From Stenotrophomonas nitritireducens (GTDB lineage Bacteria; Pseudomonadota; Gammaproteobacteria; Xanthomonadales; Xanthomonadaceae): a stretch of DNA of 64,000 bases. The stretch is taken from the NCBI RefSeq assembly GCF_001431425.1, contig NZ_LDJG01000008.1:1-64000 (forward strand). Direction: 5' to 3'. Below the pieces are notes generated by a model. It had not been told where the DNA came from. It ran no database searches and saw only the letters and a program-made list of their open reading frames with translations. Positions within the stretch are counted from its first letter, which is position 1; each line of letters starts with the position of its first letter. Position numbers and translations under genes: made by a program. Shown here piece after piece: positions 42,629-50,888 of this stretch.

Positions 42629-44574
42629 ACCTGCTGCTCCGTCTCCTGTTGCTGGGCCCGGCCCTGCTGGCCGGCGGCTGCGTGTCGCTGTCGCCGCAGC
42701 AGCGCGAGCGCGCGCAGGGCATCGCCGTGGCCGCCCGCTCCACCGCGCTGGACTGCGACCGGGCCAACCGCTGCGCGCTGGATTCGCCGCTGCGCGCGCT
42801 GGGCGCACGGGCCATCGCCGATTCCACTGCCGCCGGCGCGCCGCGGCACTACGCGACCCTGGTGGACGAGGGCGAGCTGTCGCTGGTGGCGCGCCTGAAC
42901 CTGATCCGCAGCGCCAGCCGCAGCGTCGACCTGCAGACCTACATCTTCGATACCGACGACAGCGCGCGCATGATCATCGATGCGCTGCTGGACGCGGCCC
43001 GGCGCGGGGTCAAGGTCCGGGTGCTGATCGACCAGCTCTCGGCGATCTCCGACCTGCAGATGCTCGGCGCGCTGTCCGGCGCGCACGCCAACTTCGAGCT
43101 GCGCGTCTACAACCCCACCTTCGGCAAGGCCAAGCTCAACTATTTCGACTATGCCGGCAGCGTGCTGTGCTGCTTCCGGCGCTTCAACCAGCGCATGCAC
43201 AACAAACTGCTGGTGGTGGACGACGTCATCGGCGTGGTTGGCGGCCGCAATTACCAGGACGACTATTACGACTGGGACAGCGAGTACAACTTCCGCGACC
43301 GCGACGTGGTCGTCGCCGGCCCCGAGGCGCGCGCGATGGCGGCCAACTTCCAGGCTTTCTGGGAGGCGCGCCGCAGCGTACCGGCCGAACGCCTCAACGA
43401 CGTCGGCCGGACCCTGCTGAAGCAGGGTGTGCCGCCACTGCCGGAAGCGCACTTCCGGCGTCCGGAGCGGGTGGCGCGCGCCGCCGCCGAGGCCGCCGAC
43501 GCGGCGTTCGTCGCCGAGGCCTTCGTCGATGCCGCGCTGCCGGTACGGTCGGTGGCCTATGTCGCCGACCTGCCGCGCAAGCACCGCCGCGAGCAGCCGG
43601 TGCAGGCGACCGAGCCGCGGCTGGACGCACTCATCTCCGGCGCGAAGTCCGAAGTGCTGCTGCAGACGCCCTATCTGGTGCTGTCCAAGCCGGCGCAGAA
43701 ACTGTTCAAGGACCTGCGCGCGCGGCAGGCGCCGCCGCGGGTGGTGGTGTCCACCAACAGCCTGGCGGCGACGGACAACCCGATCGTCTATGCCATGGCC
43801 TACAAGTACAAGCGCCGCAACCTGCGCGTGCTGGGCTTCGATGTCTACGAATACAAGCCGTTCCCGCTGGACGCGCCGGTAGCGCCGGCCAACCTGCTGT
43901 CCGCGGCGCTGGACGAGGCGCCCGCGCCGGATCGCGTGATCGGCGCGAGCGCGGCCGGCAGCAACGTGCGCGGCAGCGGCTTCGGGCGCCGCGCGGGCGC
44001 GGACGGCAGCGAGGTCGAGCGCGAAGTGCTGCGTACCGAGACGCGGCCCTCGTTCCTCGGCAGCAAGGCGGCGAACCGACCGTTGCCGGTGACCCGGCGC
44101 GGCGCGCGCATGGGCCTGCACGCCAAGTCGCTGGTGGTGGACCGCCGCATCGGCGTGGTCGGCACCCACAACTTCGATCCGCGCAGCGAGAACTACAACA
44201 CCGAAGGCGCGGTGATCATCGACGATCCGGTTTTCGCCGAGCGGCTGGCGCAGAGCATCCTGCGCGACATCGAGCCGGCCAACGCCTGGGTGGTGGCGTC
44301 GCGGGAGAAGGCGCCGGTGTTCTCGGGCCTGAACTACAGCCTGGGCAAGGCGTCCGAAGCCCTGCCCATCCTCGATGTCTGGCCGTGGCGCTACGCTACC
44401 AACTACGAATTCCAGCCGGGGCCGGAGTGTCCGCTCCCGCTGTCGCGGCATGACCCGGACTTCCGCCGCTGCTATGCGCCGGTGGGCGATTTCCCCGAGG
44501 TCGACGTCGGCCCGAAATGGCTGCTGGTGCGCATGCTGACCGCGTTCGGCGCCGGGCTGGTGCCGATCCTGTAG
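42625..44574 (+). CDS. phospholipase D-family lipoprotein, cardiolipin synthase-like (ClsC type)
   Basis: This 649-residue protein starts with GTG inside the YceI stop. A lipoprotein signal with lipobox LAGGC (Cys19) precedes two HKD catalytic motifs: HNKLLVVDDVIGVVGGRNY (about 192) and HAKSLVVDRRIGVVGTHNF (about 495). Architecture and length match ClsC/YmdC, which makes cardiolipin from phosphatidylglycerol and phosphatidylethanolamine. The lipoprotein anchoring means it works at the periplasmic face. Coupling to a YceI protein is the interesting context. Other phosphatidyl transfers are possible. Confidence 0.88.
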   Translation: MNLLLRLLLLGPALLAGGCVSLSPQQRERAQGIAVAARSTALDCDRANRCALDSPLRALGARAIADSTAAGAPRHYATLVDEGELSLVARLNLIRSASRSVDLQTYIFDTDDSARMIIDALLDAARRGVKVRVLIDQLSAISDLQMLGALSGAHANFELRVYNPTFGKAKLNYFDYAGSVLCCFRRFNQRMHNKLLVVDDVIGVVGGRNYQDDYYDWDSEYNFRDRDVVVAGPEARAMAANFQAFWEARRSVPAERLNDVGRTLLKQGVPPLPEAHFRRPERVARAAAEAADAAFVAEAFVDAALPVRSVAYVADLPRKHRREQPVQATEPRLDALISGAKSEVLLQTPYLVLSKPAQKLFKDLRARQAPPRVVVSTNSLAATDNPIVYAMAYKYKRRNLRVLGFDVYEYKPFPLDAPVAPANLLSAALDEAPAPDRVIGASAAGSNVRGSGFGRRAGADGSEVEREVLRTETRPSFLGSKAANRPLPVTRRGARMGLHAKSLVVDRRIGVVGTHNFDPRSENYNTEGAVIIDDPVFAERLAQSILRDIEPANAWVVASREKAPVFSGLNYSLGKASEALPILDVWPWRYATNYEFQPGPECPLPLSRHDPDFRRCYAPVGDFPEVDVGPKWLLVRMLTAFGAGLVPIL

Positions 44575-44644
44575 CGCGCATGCACACGGGACGTGGACGC
44601 GGCTTCGGCTGCAATGACGGCCCTTTCCCGCACGGAGACCCGGC

Positions 44645-44857
44645 ATGAGCCACGCCTTCAAGGTCGGCGACCACGTCCGCTGGAATTCCGAGGCCGGCCG
44701 CGTCAGCGGCCACGTCATCAAGGTCCATGTCCGCGATACGCCGTACAAGGGCCACATGCACCGCTGCAGCGAGGACGACCCGCAGTACGAGATCCGCAGC
44801 GACCGCACCGAGCATATCGCCCTGCACCGCGGCGCGGTGCTGGAGAAGATCGGCTGA
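44645..44857 (+). CDS. small DUF2945 (TUDOR-like) protein
   Basis: This 70-residue protein has the DUF2945 pattern FKVGDHVRWNSEAGRVSGHV near the start and YKGHMHRCSEDDPQYEI in the middle. It is a small beta-barrel found widely in bacteria and fungi. Function unknown. It is followed after 1 nt by the DUF488 gene, a frequent association that suggests co-expression. Confidence 0.85.
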   Translation: MSHAFKVGDHVRWNSEAGRVSGHVIKVHVRDTPYKGHMHRCSEDDPQYEIRSDRTEHIALHRGAVLEKIG

Positions 44858-44858
44858 C

Positions 44859-45404
44859 ATGGCCGGTGTCGCCACGATCTGGACCATCGGCCACTCCACC
44901 CGCGACTGGGACGAGTTCCTCGCCCTGCTGGCCGGGTACGGCATCGAGGCCGTGGCCGACGTGCGCCGCTTTCCCGGCTCGCGCCGCTATCCCTGGTTCG
45001 CCGGCGAGGCGATGGCCAACACCTTGCCGGCCGCGGGCTTGGATTACCTCTGGCTGCCGCAACTGGGCGGACGCCGCCGCGCGCTGCCGGGCTCGCCCAA
45101 CGGCGCCTGGCGCAACGCCGCCTTCCAGGGCTATGCCGACCACCTGGACAGCGTCGAGTTCGCCGAAGGCCTGGCGCTGCTGCTGGAACTGGCCGCGCGC
45201 CGCCGCACCGCGCTGATGTGCGCCGAAGCGGTGTGGTGGCGCTGCCACCGCCGCCTGATCGCCGACGTGCTCACCGCGCGCGGCATCGAGGTGCTGCACA
45301 TCCTCGACGCCAATCATGCACAGGTACATGTGCTGACCGACACCGCGCGCCTGCTCGATGGCCGGCTGGTCTATCCGCCACCGCAGGACGATCTGTTCGC
45401 TTGA
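44859..45404 (+). CDS. DUF488 protein
   Basis: This 181-residue protein shows the DUF488 landmarks WTIGHSTRDWDEFLALL (about 8-24), VADVRRFPGSRRYPWF and the Cys-rich ALMCAEAVWWRCHRRLIAD. Cys and His in this last motif are conserved and may form a nucleic-acid or metal site. Function unknown. It is translated right after the DUF2945 gene. Confidence 0.88.
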   Translation: MAGVATIWTIGHSTRDWDEFLALLAGYGIEAVADVRRFPGSRRYPWFAGEAMANTLPAAGLDYLWLPQLGGRRRALPGSPNGAWRNAAFQGYADHLDSVEFAEGLALLLELAARRRTALMCAEAVWWRCHRRLIADVLTARGIEVLHILDANHAQVHVLTDTARLLDGRLVYPPPQDDLFA

Positions 45405-45447
45405 ACCCGGCCTCTGCGCCACGCCTTAAACTGACGCCGATTCCACA

Positions 45448-45879
45448 ATGGTCATCGACATGGCTTTCCGCGCACCCGTTTCACTGGACGAACTCAACCG
45501 CCTCAGCCGGGGCACCCTGATCGACCACCTCGGCATCGTCTTCACCGGCGCCGGCGAGGACTGGCTGCAGGCGACCATGCCGGTGGACGAGCGTACCCGC
45601 CAGCCATACGGCCTGCTTCATGGCGGTGCCTCGGTCGTGCTGGCCGAGACGCTGGGCAGCAGTGCCGGCAACCTGTGCGTGGATACCGCCAGCCAGGTCT
45701 GCGTGGGCCTGGAAATCAACGCCAACCATCTGCGCGCGGTCCGCTCCGGCATGGTCACCGGCACCGCCCGTGCGCTGCATGTCGGGCGCACCACCCAGGT
45801 CTGGGAAATCCGCATCGAGAACGAGGCCGGCAAGCCGGTATGCATTTCGCGCCTGACCCTGGCGGTGGTGCCGGCCTGA
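45448..45879 (+). CDS. hotdog-fold acyl-CoA thioesterase, PaaI/MenI-like
   Basis: This 143-residue protein has the hotdog motif YGLLHGGASVVLAETLGSSA, with the His-Gly-Gly and catalytic Glu of the DHNA-CoA/4-hydroxybenzoyl-CoA thioesterase group, and GLEINANHLRAV. Substrate could be 1,4-dihydroxy-2-naphthoyl-CoA (MenI) or another aryl-CoA. ATG 45448 and ATG 45460 are both possible; neither has a clear ribosome site. Confidence 0.85.
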   Translation: MVIDMAFRAPVSLDELNRLSRGTLIDHLGIVFTGAGEDWLQATMPVDERTRQPYGLLHGGASVVLAETLGSSAGNLCVDTASQVCVGLEINANHLRAVRSGMVTGTARALHVGRTTQVWEIRIENEAGKPVCISRLTLAVVPA

Positions 45880-45919
45880 GCGGATGGTGGCGACGGCGCA
45901 TGGCCGGCGGGAAGCCCGC

Positions 45920-46124
45920 AGCGGGGCGTCGCCCCGCTCTACACGAAGGCCGGCCACGCAAGCCCTGTAGCGCCGGGCAGCGCCCGGCGGGGCTTTTCCG
46001 GTAGGGCTTCAGCGGGGCGTTGCCCCGCTCTACCAGAAGGTTGGGCGCGTGGACTTAGTAGCGCCGGGCAGCGCCCGGCGAGGCTTTTCCGGCGGCGCCG
46101 CAGCGGGGCGTTGCCCCGCGTTAC
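45920..46124. repeat. 91-bp tandem array of GTAG-headed REP palindromes
   Basis: Five REP-type hairpins alternate in orientation. Reverse copies (AGCGGGGCG...CGCCCCGCT type ending CTCTAC) are at 45920-45942, 46011-46033 and 46102-46124. Forward copies (GTAG then CGCCGGGC/GCCCGGCG arms) are at 45967-45989 and 46058-46080. Equivalent points recur every 91 bp, so a REP doublet has been tandemly copied about 2.2 times. The last copy covers the stop codon of the GGDEF/EAL gene. GTAG-headed REPs are known from Stenotrophomonas maltophilia. Confidence 0.88.
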
Positions 46125-48697
46125 GCCTGTGCGGTGCGGATCGCCGGCATGCGCCCGCGTATCCAGGATTCCAGTTCGGGCGCCGGCAGGGCCGGCGTGA
46201 AATGGTAGCCCTGCGCGATGCAGTAGCCCTGTTCGCCGAGCAGGCGCAGCTGTTCGGCGCTTTCCACGCCCTCGGCAACCACCGTCAGCCGCAGGCTCTG
46301 GCCGATATGGGCGATGGCCCGGGTCAGGGCGCTGGCCACTTCGTCGCTCTCGATGCCGCGGACGAAGCTGCGGTCCAGCTTGAGTTCGCTGATCGGCAGC
46401 AGGCGCAGGTAGCTCAGGCTGGAGTAGCCGGTGCCGAAGTCGTCCATCGACAGGCGCACGCCCAGCGCGTGCACCGCATGCAGCGTGCGCAGGGTGCTGG
46501 GGTCGGTGTCCAGCAGCACGTCCTCGGTGATCTCCACGGTCAGGTCGCCCGGTGCCAGCGCTTCGCGCCGCAGCACCTGTTCGATCCGCAGCGGCAGTTC
46601 CAGGTCGTGGAAGTTGGTGGGCGACAGGTTCACCGCCACCGACGGTACCTCCAGCCCGGCGCGCCGCCACCGCGCCAGCTGCGCGCAGGCTTCCTCCAAT
46701 ACCCAATGGCCGATGTCGCCGATCAGGCCGCATTCCTCGGCCAGCGGAATGAACCGCATCGGCGGTACATCGCCCAGGTGCGGGTGCCGCCAGCGCGCCA
46801 GCGCCTCCACGCCGCGCAGGCAGCCATCGCCGATGCCGACCTGCGGCTGGTAATGCAGGTGCAGCTGGCGCCGTTCGACCGCTTCGCGCAGCGCCGTCTC
46901 CAGCGCCAGCCGTTCCTGCGCGTTGTGGTCCATTTCCCGGGAATAGAAGCGCGCGCCATTGCGGCCGCTGTTCTTGGCCTGGTACATGGCCATGTCGGCA
47001 TGGTGCAGTAGGGTCTCGGTGTCATGGCCGTCGTGCGGGAACATGCTGATGCCGACGCTGGCCGACGGCCGGATCTGCACATCGTCCAACTGCAGCGGCA
47101 GCGACAGCCGGCGCAGGATGCGCTCGGCGCGTTCGCCGGCCGACTGCGCATCGCAGGAGCTGAGCACCATCACGAACTCGTCGCCGGACAGGCGGCCGAC
47201 GATGTCGGCCGTGCCGGCCTCGTCCTGCAGGCGGCGCGAGACCGCGCGTAGCAGCTGGTCGCCGCCCGGATGGCCGAACGAGTCGTTGATCTGCTTGAAC
47301 CGGTCCAGGTCGATGAACAGCACCGCCAGCGCCTGGCCGGCAGCGCCTGCCGTGGCGATCGCCTGGTCGGTCTGGGCGTGCAGCAGGTTGCGGTTGGGCA
47401 GGCCGGTCAGGTCGTCGTAGAAGGCCAGCCGGCGGATGCGGTTGCGCGCTTCCTCGCGCTCCAGCGCCAGCGCGCACAGGTGCACTATCACTTCGACCAG
47501 GCGGCGATGGAAGGCGTCGGGTTCGTGCGGGTGGCGGTAATAGAAGGCGAAGGTGCCCAGCACGCGGCCGTCGCTGGCCTTGATCGGCGTGGACCAGCAG
47601 GCCGCCAGCCCATGTTCCAGTGCCAGGTGGCTGATGCCCTGCCAGTTCGGATCCAGCGCGATGTCGCGCGCCACCACCATCTGTCCGGTATGCGCGGCCG
47701 TGCCGCAGCTGCCCACGCCGGGGCCGACCGGTATGCCGTCCACCTGCCGCGTATAGGCTTCGGGCAGGCTGGGCGCGGCCAGGGTGCGCAGCCGCCCCTC
47801 CTCCACCCGCAACACCGAGCACAGCACCTGCGGCGCGGTCTGCTCCACGTCGCGGCACATCATCTGCATCACCTCGCTGGTGGGCACCTCGCGCACCAGC
47901 GCGTCCAGCATCCGGTGCTGCAGTACCTCGTGCACCTTGGTGTGGGTGATGTCCATCAGCACGATGACCAGGTTGGCCAGCGTGCCGTAGTCGTCGAAGA
48001 TCGGGTTGATGCTGATCGAGCACCATAGCGGGCGGCCGTCGCGGCAGGCCACGCGCTCGTCGCAGCACACCGGGTCGCCGGCCAGCAGGCGCTTGGCATG
48101 GGCCAGTACCGCGCGGCGGCGCGGGCGGTCCGGCACCAGCAGCCTTGCGACATGGCGGCGCAGGGCCTGGCTGGCATCGAAACCGAACAGCCGGCAGAAG
48201 CCCTTGTTCAGATGCACGACACGGCCGCGCGCGTCGGCGATGAGGACCGCGCTCTGGGTCTCGTCGAAGCCGAGCGAAAGCAGCCGCTCGCGTTCCTGGC
48301 GCTGGCGCCGGGCGGTCACGTCGCGGATGAAAGCCATGTGCAGCTGGCCGTCCGCGCCGGGCGTCTGTGCCAGCGACACGCTGATCCAGCGCATCTGCCC
48401 GTCCTTGCGTACCAGCTGCACGTCGCGCGGTTGGCTGGCCAGTTCCCGCACGCGGTTGGCCGAGCCCGGATGCAGGTCGCTGTCATAGCGTTCGCGCATG
48501 GCCGCAGGCGCGAGAATGCCCAGGTTGCGGCCCACCGCCTCGGCGCACGGCCAGCCGGACAGGACTTCCATGGCCTTGTTGAAATGCACGATGCGGTTCT
48601 GGGCATCGAACAGGATCACGCCGCTGTCGACCTGTTCCAGCGCCGCCGAGAACAGGGGCAGCATGTCCCCGGCCAGCGACCGCGATAACCGCTCCAT
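46121..48697 (-). CDS. PAS-PAS-GAF-GGDEF-EAL cyclic-di-GMP enzyme
   Basis: This 858-residue protein has two PAS domains (about 10-120 and 130-250; for example RKDGQMRWISVSL and CRDGRPLWCSISI), a GAF domain (about 270-410, with PVGPGVGSCGTAAHTG), a GGDEF domain whose motif reads SGDEF (about 500), and an EAL domain with EALARW, NLSP, EITED, DDFGTGYSSL, KLDRSF and a QGY near the end. All EAL metal and catalytic positions appear intact, so phosphodiesterase activity is likely. The SGDEF variant can still be active or serve as a GTP sensor. No membrane segment is seen, so it is a soluble sensor. The stop lies in a REP palindrome. Confidence 0.93.
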   Translation of the reverse strand: MERLSRSLAGDMLPLFSAALEQVDSGVILFDAQNRIVHFNKAMEVLSGWPCAEAVGRNLGILAPAAMRERYDSDLHPGSANRVRELASQPRDVQLVRKDGQMRWISVSLAQTPGADGQLHMAFIRDVTARRQRQERERLLSLGFDETQSAVLIADARGRVVHLNKGFCRLFGFDASQALRRHVARLLVPDRPRRRAVLAHAKRLLAGDPVCCDERVACRDGRPLWCSISINPIFDDYGTLANLVIVLMDITHTKVHEVLQHRMLDALVREVPTSEVMQMMCRDVEQTAPQVLCSVLRVEEGRLRTLAAPSLPEAYTRQVDGIPVGPGVGSCGTAAHTGQMVVARDIALDPNWQGISHLALEHGLAACWSTPIKASDGRVLGTFAFYYRHPHEPDAFHRRLVEVIVHLCALALEREEARNRIRRLAFYDDLTGLPNRNLLHAQTDQAIATAGAAGQALAVLFIDLDRFKQINDSFGHPGGDQLLRAVSRRLQDEAGTADIVGRLSGDEFVMVLSSCDAQSAGERAERILRRLSLPLQLDDVQIRPSASVGISMFPHDGHDTETLLHHADMAMYQAKNSGRNGARFYSREMDHNAQERLALETALREAVERRQLHLHYQPQVGIGDGCLRGVEALARWRHPHLGDVPPMRFIPLAEECGLIGDIGHWVLEEACAQLARWRRAGLEVPSVAVNLSPTNFHDLELPLRIEQVLRREALAPGDLTVEITEDVLLDTDPSTLRTLHAVHALGVRLSMDDFGTGYSSLSYLRLLPISELKLDRSFVRGIESDEVASALTRAIAHIGQSLRLTVVAEGVESAEQLRLLGEQGYCIAQGYHFTPALPAPELESWIRGRMPAIRTAQA

Positions 48698-48818
48698 GTT
48701 TCCGCTCCCCTGAAGGCGTGAACGGATTTATACCGCGTTGCCTGCATGTGCGGGTGACAGCGCGCAGGCGCTGTCGGTCCGCTGGCGGAAGCCGGACCGC
48801 ATCCGGTATCGTGCGCGG

Positions 48819-49610
48819 ATGACTTCCCCCCGTCCCGCCCGCCCGGGCAGCGTGGCGCGTGCGTTCCGCTATCTGTACCGCGTGCCGCTGCTGCTGGTCC
48901 ACGTCGTGGTCTTCCTGCCGCTGATCCTGCTGCTGATGGCGCCGCCGTTCGGCCGCCTCGGCACGGCTGCCGACCCGCTGGAGCACAAGGTGGTGCGCTG
49001 GTGGTCGGGCGGGCTGATGTGGATCTTCGGCTTCCGCCTGCGCCGCCGCGGCCAGCCGCTGCCGGGGGCGGTGCTGTTCGTCGCCAACCATGTCGGCTGG
49101 GTCGACATCAGCATGATCCACAGCCAGAAGATGGTCGGCTTCGTCGCCAAGCGCGAGATCGCCGGCTGGCCGCTGGTCGGCTGGCTGGCCAGCCGCGGCC
49201 ACACCATCTACCACCAGCGCGGCAACACCGAGTCGCTGGGTGGGGTGATGGAGGAAATGGCCAACCGGCTGCGCGAGGGCCGGCCGGTGGCGGTATTCCC
49301 GGAAGGCCGCACCCGTGGCGGACACGAGGTCGGCCCGTTCCATGCGCGCATCTTCCAGGCGGCAGTCGAGACCGGCGTGCCGGTGCAGCCGGTGGCGCTG
49401 CGTTACGGCGTGCGCGGCGACGCGCAGACGCGGGTCGCGTTCGCGCCGGGCGAGAGCTTCTTCGGCAACTTCCTGCGCCTGCTGGGCGAGCCGGCGCGGC
49501 GTGCCGAGGTGCATTTCCTCGAGCCGGTCGGCAGCCACGACCTGGAAGGGCGCCGGCGCATCGCCGAGACCTCGCGCGCGCGCATCGTGGCGGCGATGGA
49601 AGGCCCGTAA
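48819..49610 (+). CDS. plsC: 1-acyl-sn-glycerol-3-phosphate acyltransferase
   Basis: This 263-residue protein has an N-terminal membrane segment (about 22-42) and the acyltransferase motifs NHVGWVDIS (equivalent to HX4D, about 90) and FPEGRTRGGHEVGPF. It transfers an acyl group to lysophosphatidate or a similar acceptor at the inner membrane. It is divergent from the GGDEF/EAL gene with 121 bp between starts. It may be a paralogue of the main PlsC, because the C-terminal part is longer than the minimal domain. Confidence 0.87.
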   Translation: MTSPRPARPGSVARAFRYLYRVPLLLVHVVVFLPLILLLMAPPFGRLGTAADPLEHKVVRWWSGGLMWIFGFRLRRRGQPLPGAVLFVANHVGWVDISMIHSQKMVGFVAKREIAGWPLVGWLASRGHTIYHQRGNTESLGGVMEEMANRLREGRPVAVFPEGRTRGGHEVGPFHARIFQAAVETGVPVQPVALRYGVRGDAQTRVAFAPGESFFGNFLRLLGEPARRAEVHFLEPVGSHDLEGRRRIAETSRARIVAAMEGP

Positions 49611-49771
49611 CGGCGTGTTCCCGTGGCGTTCGTCCTGCAAGCCGCATGCGATGCCCGGAACGCCCCCGTGTCCCGCGTGCGCGCGGCTGCCGGGCGGCGC
49701 TGCCGGCCGCTCGTGAGGGGCTGCCGGCCGACGCTGGCGGTTCACGCCTTCTCCCGCCGGGAGCGCGCAGC

Positions 49772-50812
49772 ATGAGCGCCATGTTGAGCGCCGCCCAGTA
49801 CCAGCCGCCGCGTTGGCTGCGCAATCCGCACCTGCAGTCGATGCTGGCGTCCAGCGGCGTGCGCCTGCGCCACGGCCAGCGGTTGCTTGCGTCCAGCGGC
49901 GCGGTTACCCGCGAACTGATCCTCGACGGTGGCGACGGCGTGCGCCTGCAGGCCTGGCACAGCCGCCTGCCGGGCAATGCCCCGGTCGGCCTGGCGCTGC
50001 TGCTGCATGGCTGGGAGGGCAGTGCCGAATCCAGCTACATGCGCATGACCGCCGCGCGCATGCTCGAACGGGGCTTCGACGTGGTGCGGCTGAATTTCCG
50101 CGACCACGGCAATACCCATCACCTCAATCCGGGCATCTTCCATTCCTGCCGCATCGGCGAAGTGGTGCAGGCCGCCGGCGACGTGGCGAGCCGTTTCCCC
50201 GGCCTGCCGCTGGTGGCGGCGGGCTATTCGCTGGGCGGCAACTTCGTGCTGCGCCTGGCCCTGCACGCGCCCGCCGCCGGCGTGCCGCTGCGGCACGTGG
50301 CGGCGGTATGCCCGGTGCTGGACCCGGCGCTGACCATGGACAGCATCGAGCGCGGCCCGGCGATGTACGACTGGTATTTCCGCCGCAAATGGACCGGCTC
50401 GCTGCGGCGCAAGCGCGAACTGTTCCCCGAACTGGCCGACTGCGACGACGCGGTGCTGAAGCTGGACATCCGCGCGCTGACCGGCTGGCTGGTCCAGAGG
50501 CATACCGCCTTCGCCACGCTGCAGGACTATTTCGACGGCTATTCGATCGCCGGGCAGCGCCTGTCCGCGCTGCAGGTGCCGGCCGACATCCTGATGGCGC
50601 GCGACGATCCGGTGATCCCGTTCACCACTTTCCGCCACTGGCGCCTGCCGGCGCACGCGCGGCTGGAGATCGCACGCTGGGGCGGGCACTGCGGCTTCAT
50701 CGAGAACCTGCGCGGCGACGGCTTCTCCGAACGCTGGGTGGCGCAGCGTCTGTCCGCCGCGGTGGGCATGGAGCGGGCGGCGCAAGCCATGGCGGTTCCG
50801 GTCGGCTCCTGA
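49772..50812 (+). CDS. yheT: YheT-family alpha/beta hydrolase
   Basis: This 346-residue protein shows the YheT pattern: WLRNPHLQSMLAS (about 16-28), HGWEGSAESSY with the oxyanion region, NFRDHGNTHHLN, nucleophile Ser in AAGYSLGGNFVL (about 152) and the final His in WGGHCGFIEN. Substrate unknown, probably an ester or lipid. It lies 161 bp after plsC and 76 bp before the TPR gene. Confidence 0.88.
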   Translation: MSAMLSAAQYQPPRWLRNPHLQSMLASSGVRLRHGQRLLASSGAVTRELILDGGDGVRLQAWHSRLPGNAPVGLALLLHGWEGSAESSYMRMTAARMLERGFDVVRLNFRDHGNTHHLNPGIFHSCRIGEVVQAAGDVASRFPGLPLVAAGYSLGGNFVLRLALHAPAAGVPLRHVAAVCPVLDPALTMDSIERGPAMYDWYFRRKWTGSLRRKRELFPELADCDDAVLKLDIRALTGWLVQRHTAFATLQDYFDGYSIAGQRLSALQVPADILMARDDPVIPFTTFRHWRLPAHARLEIARWGGHCGFIENLRGDGFSERWVAQRLSAAVGMERAAQAMAVPVGS

Positions 50813-50888
50813 GCATTCCGGTTCCGGCGCAGGACGGCGGCGCGCGGACGCCGGCTACAATGGCTTTTTGCGCCTACGCCGGACCGCC

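Noticed and set aside
45920..46124. CRISPR array, because repeats recur at regular spacing.
   Set aside because: The units are GC-rich palindromes in alternating orientation, and the linkers between them are also repeated instead of unique.
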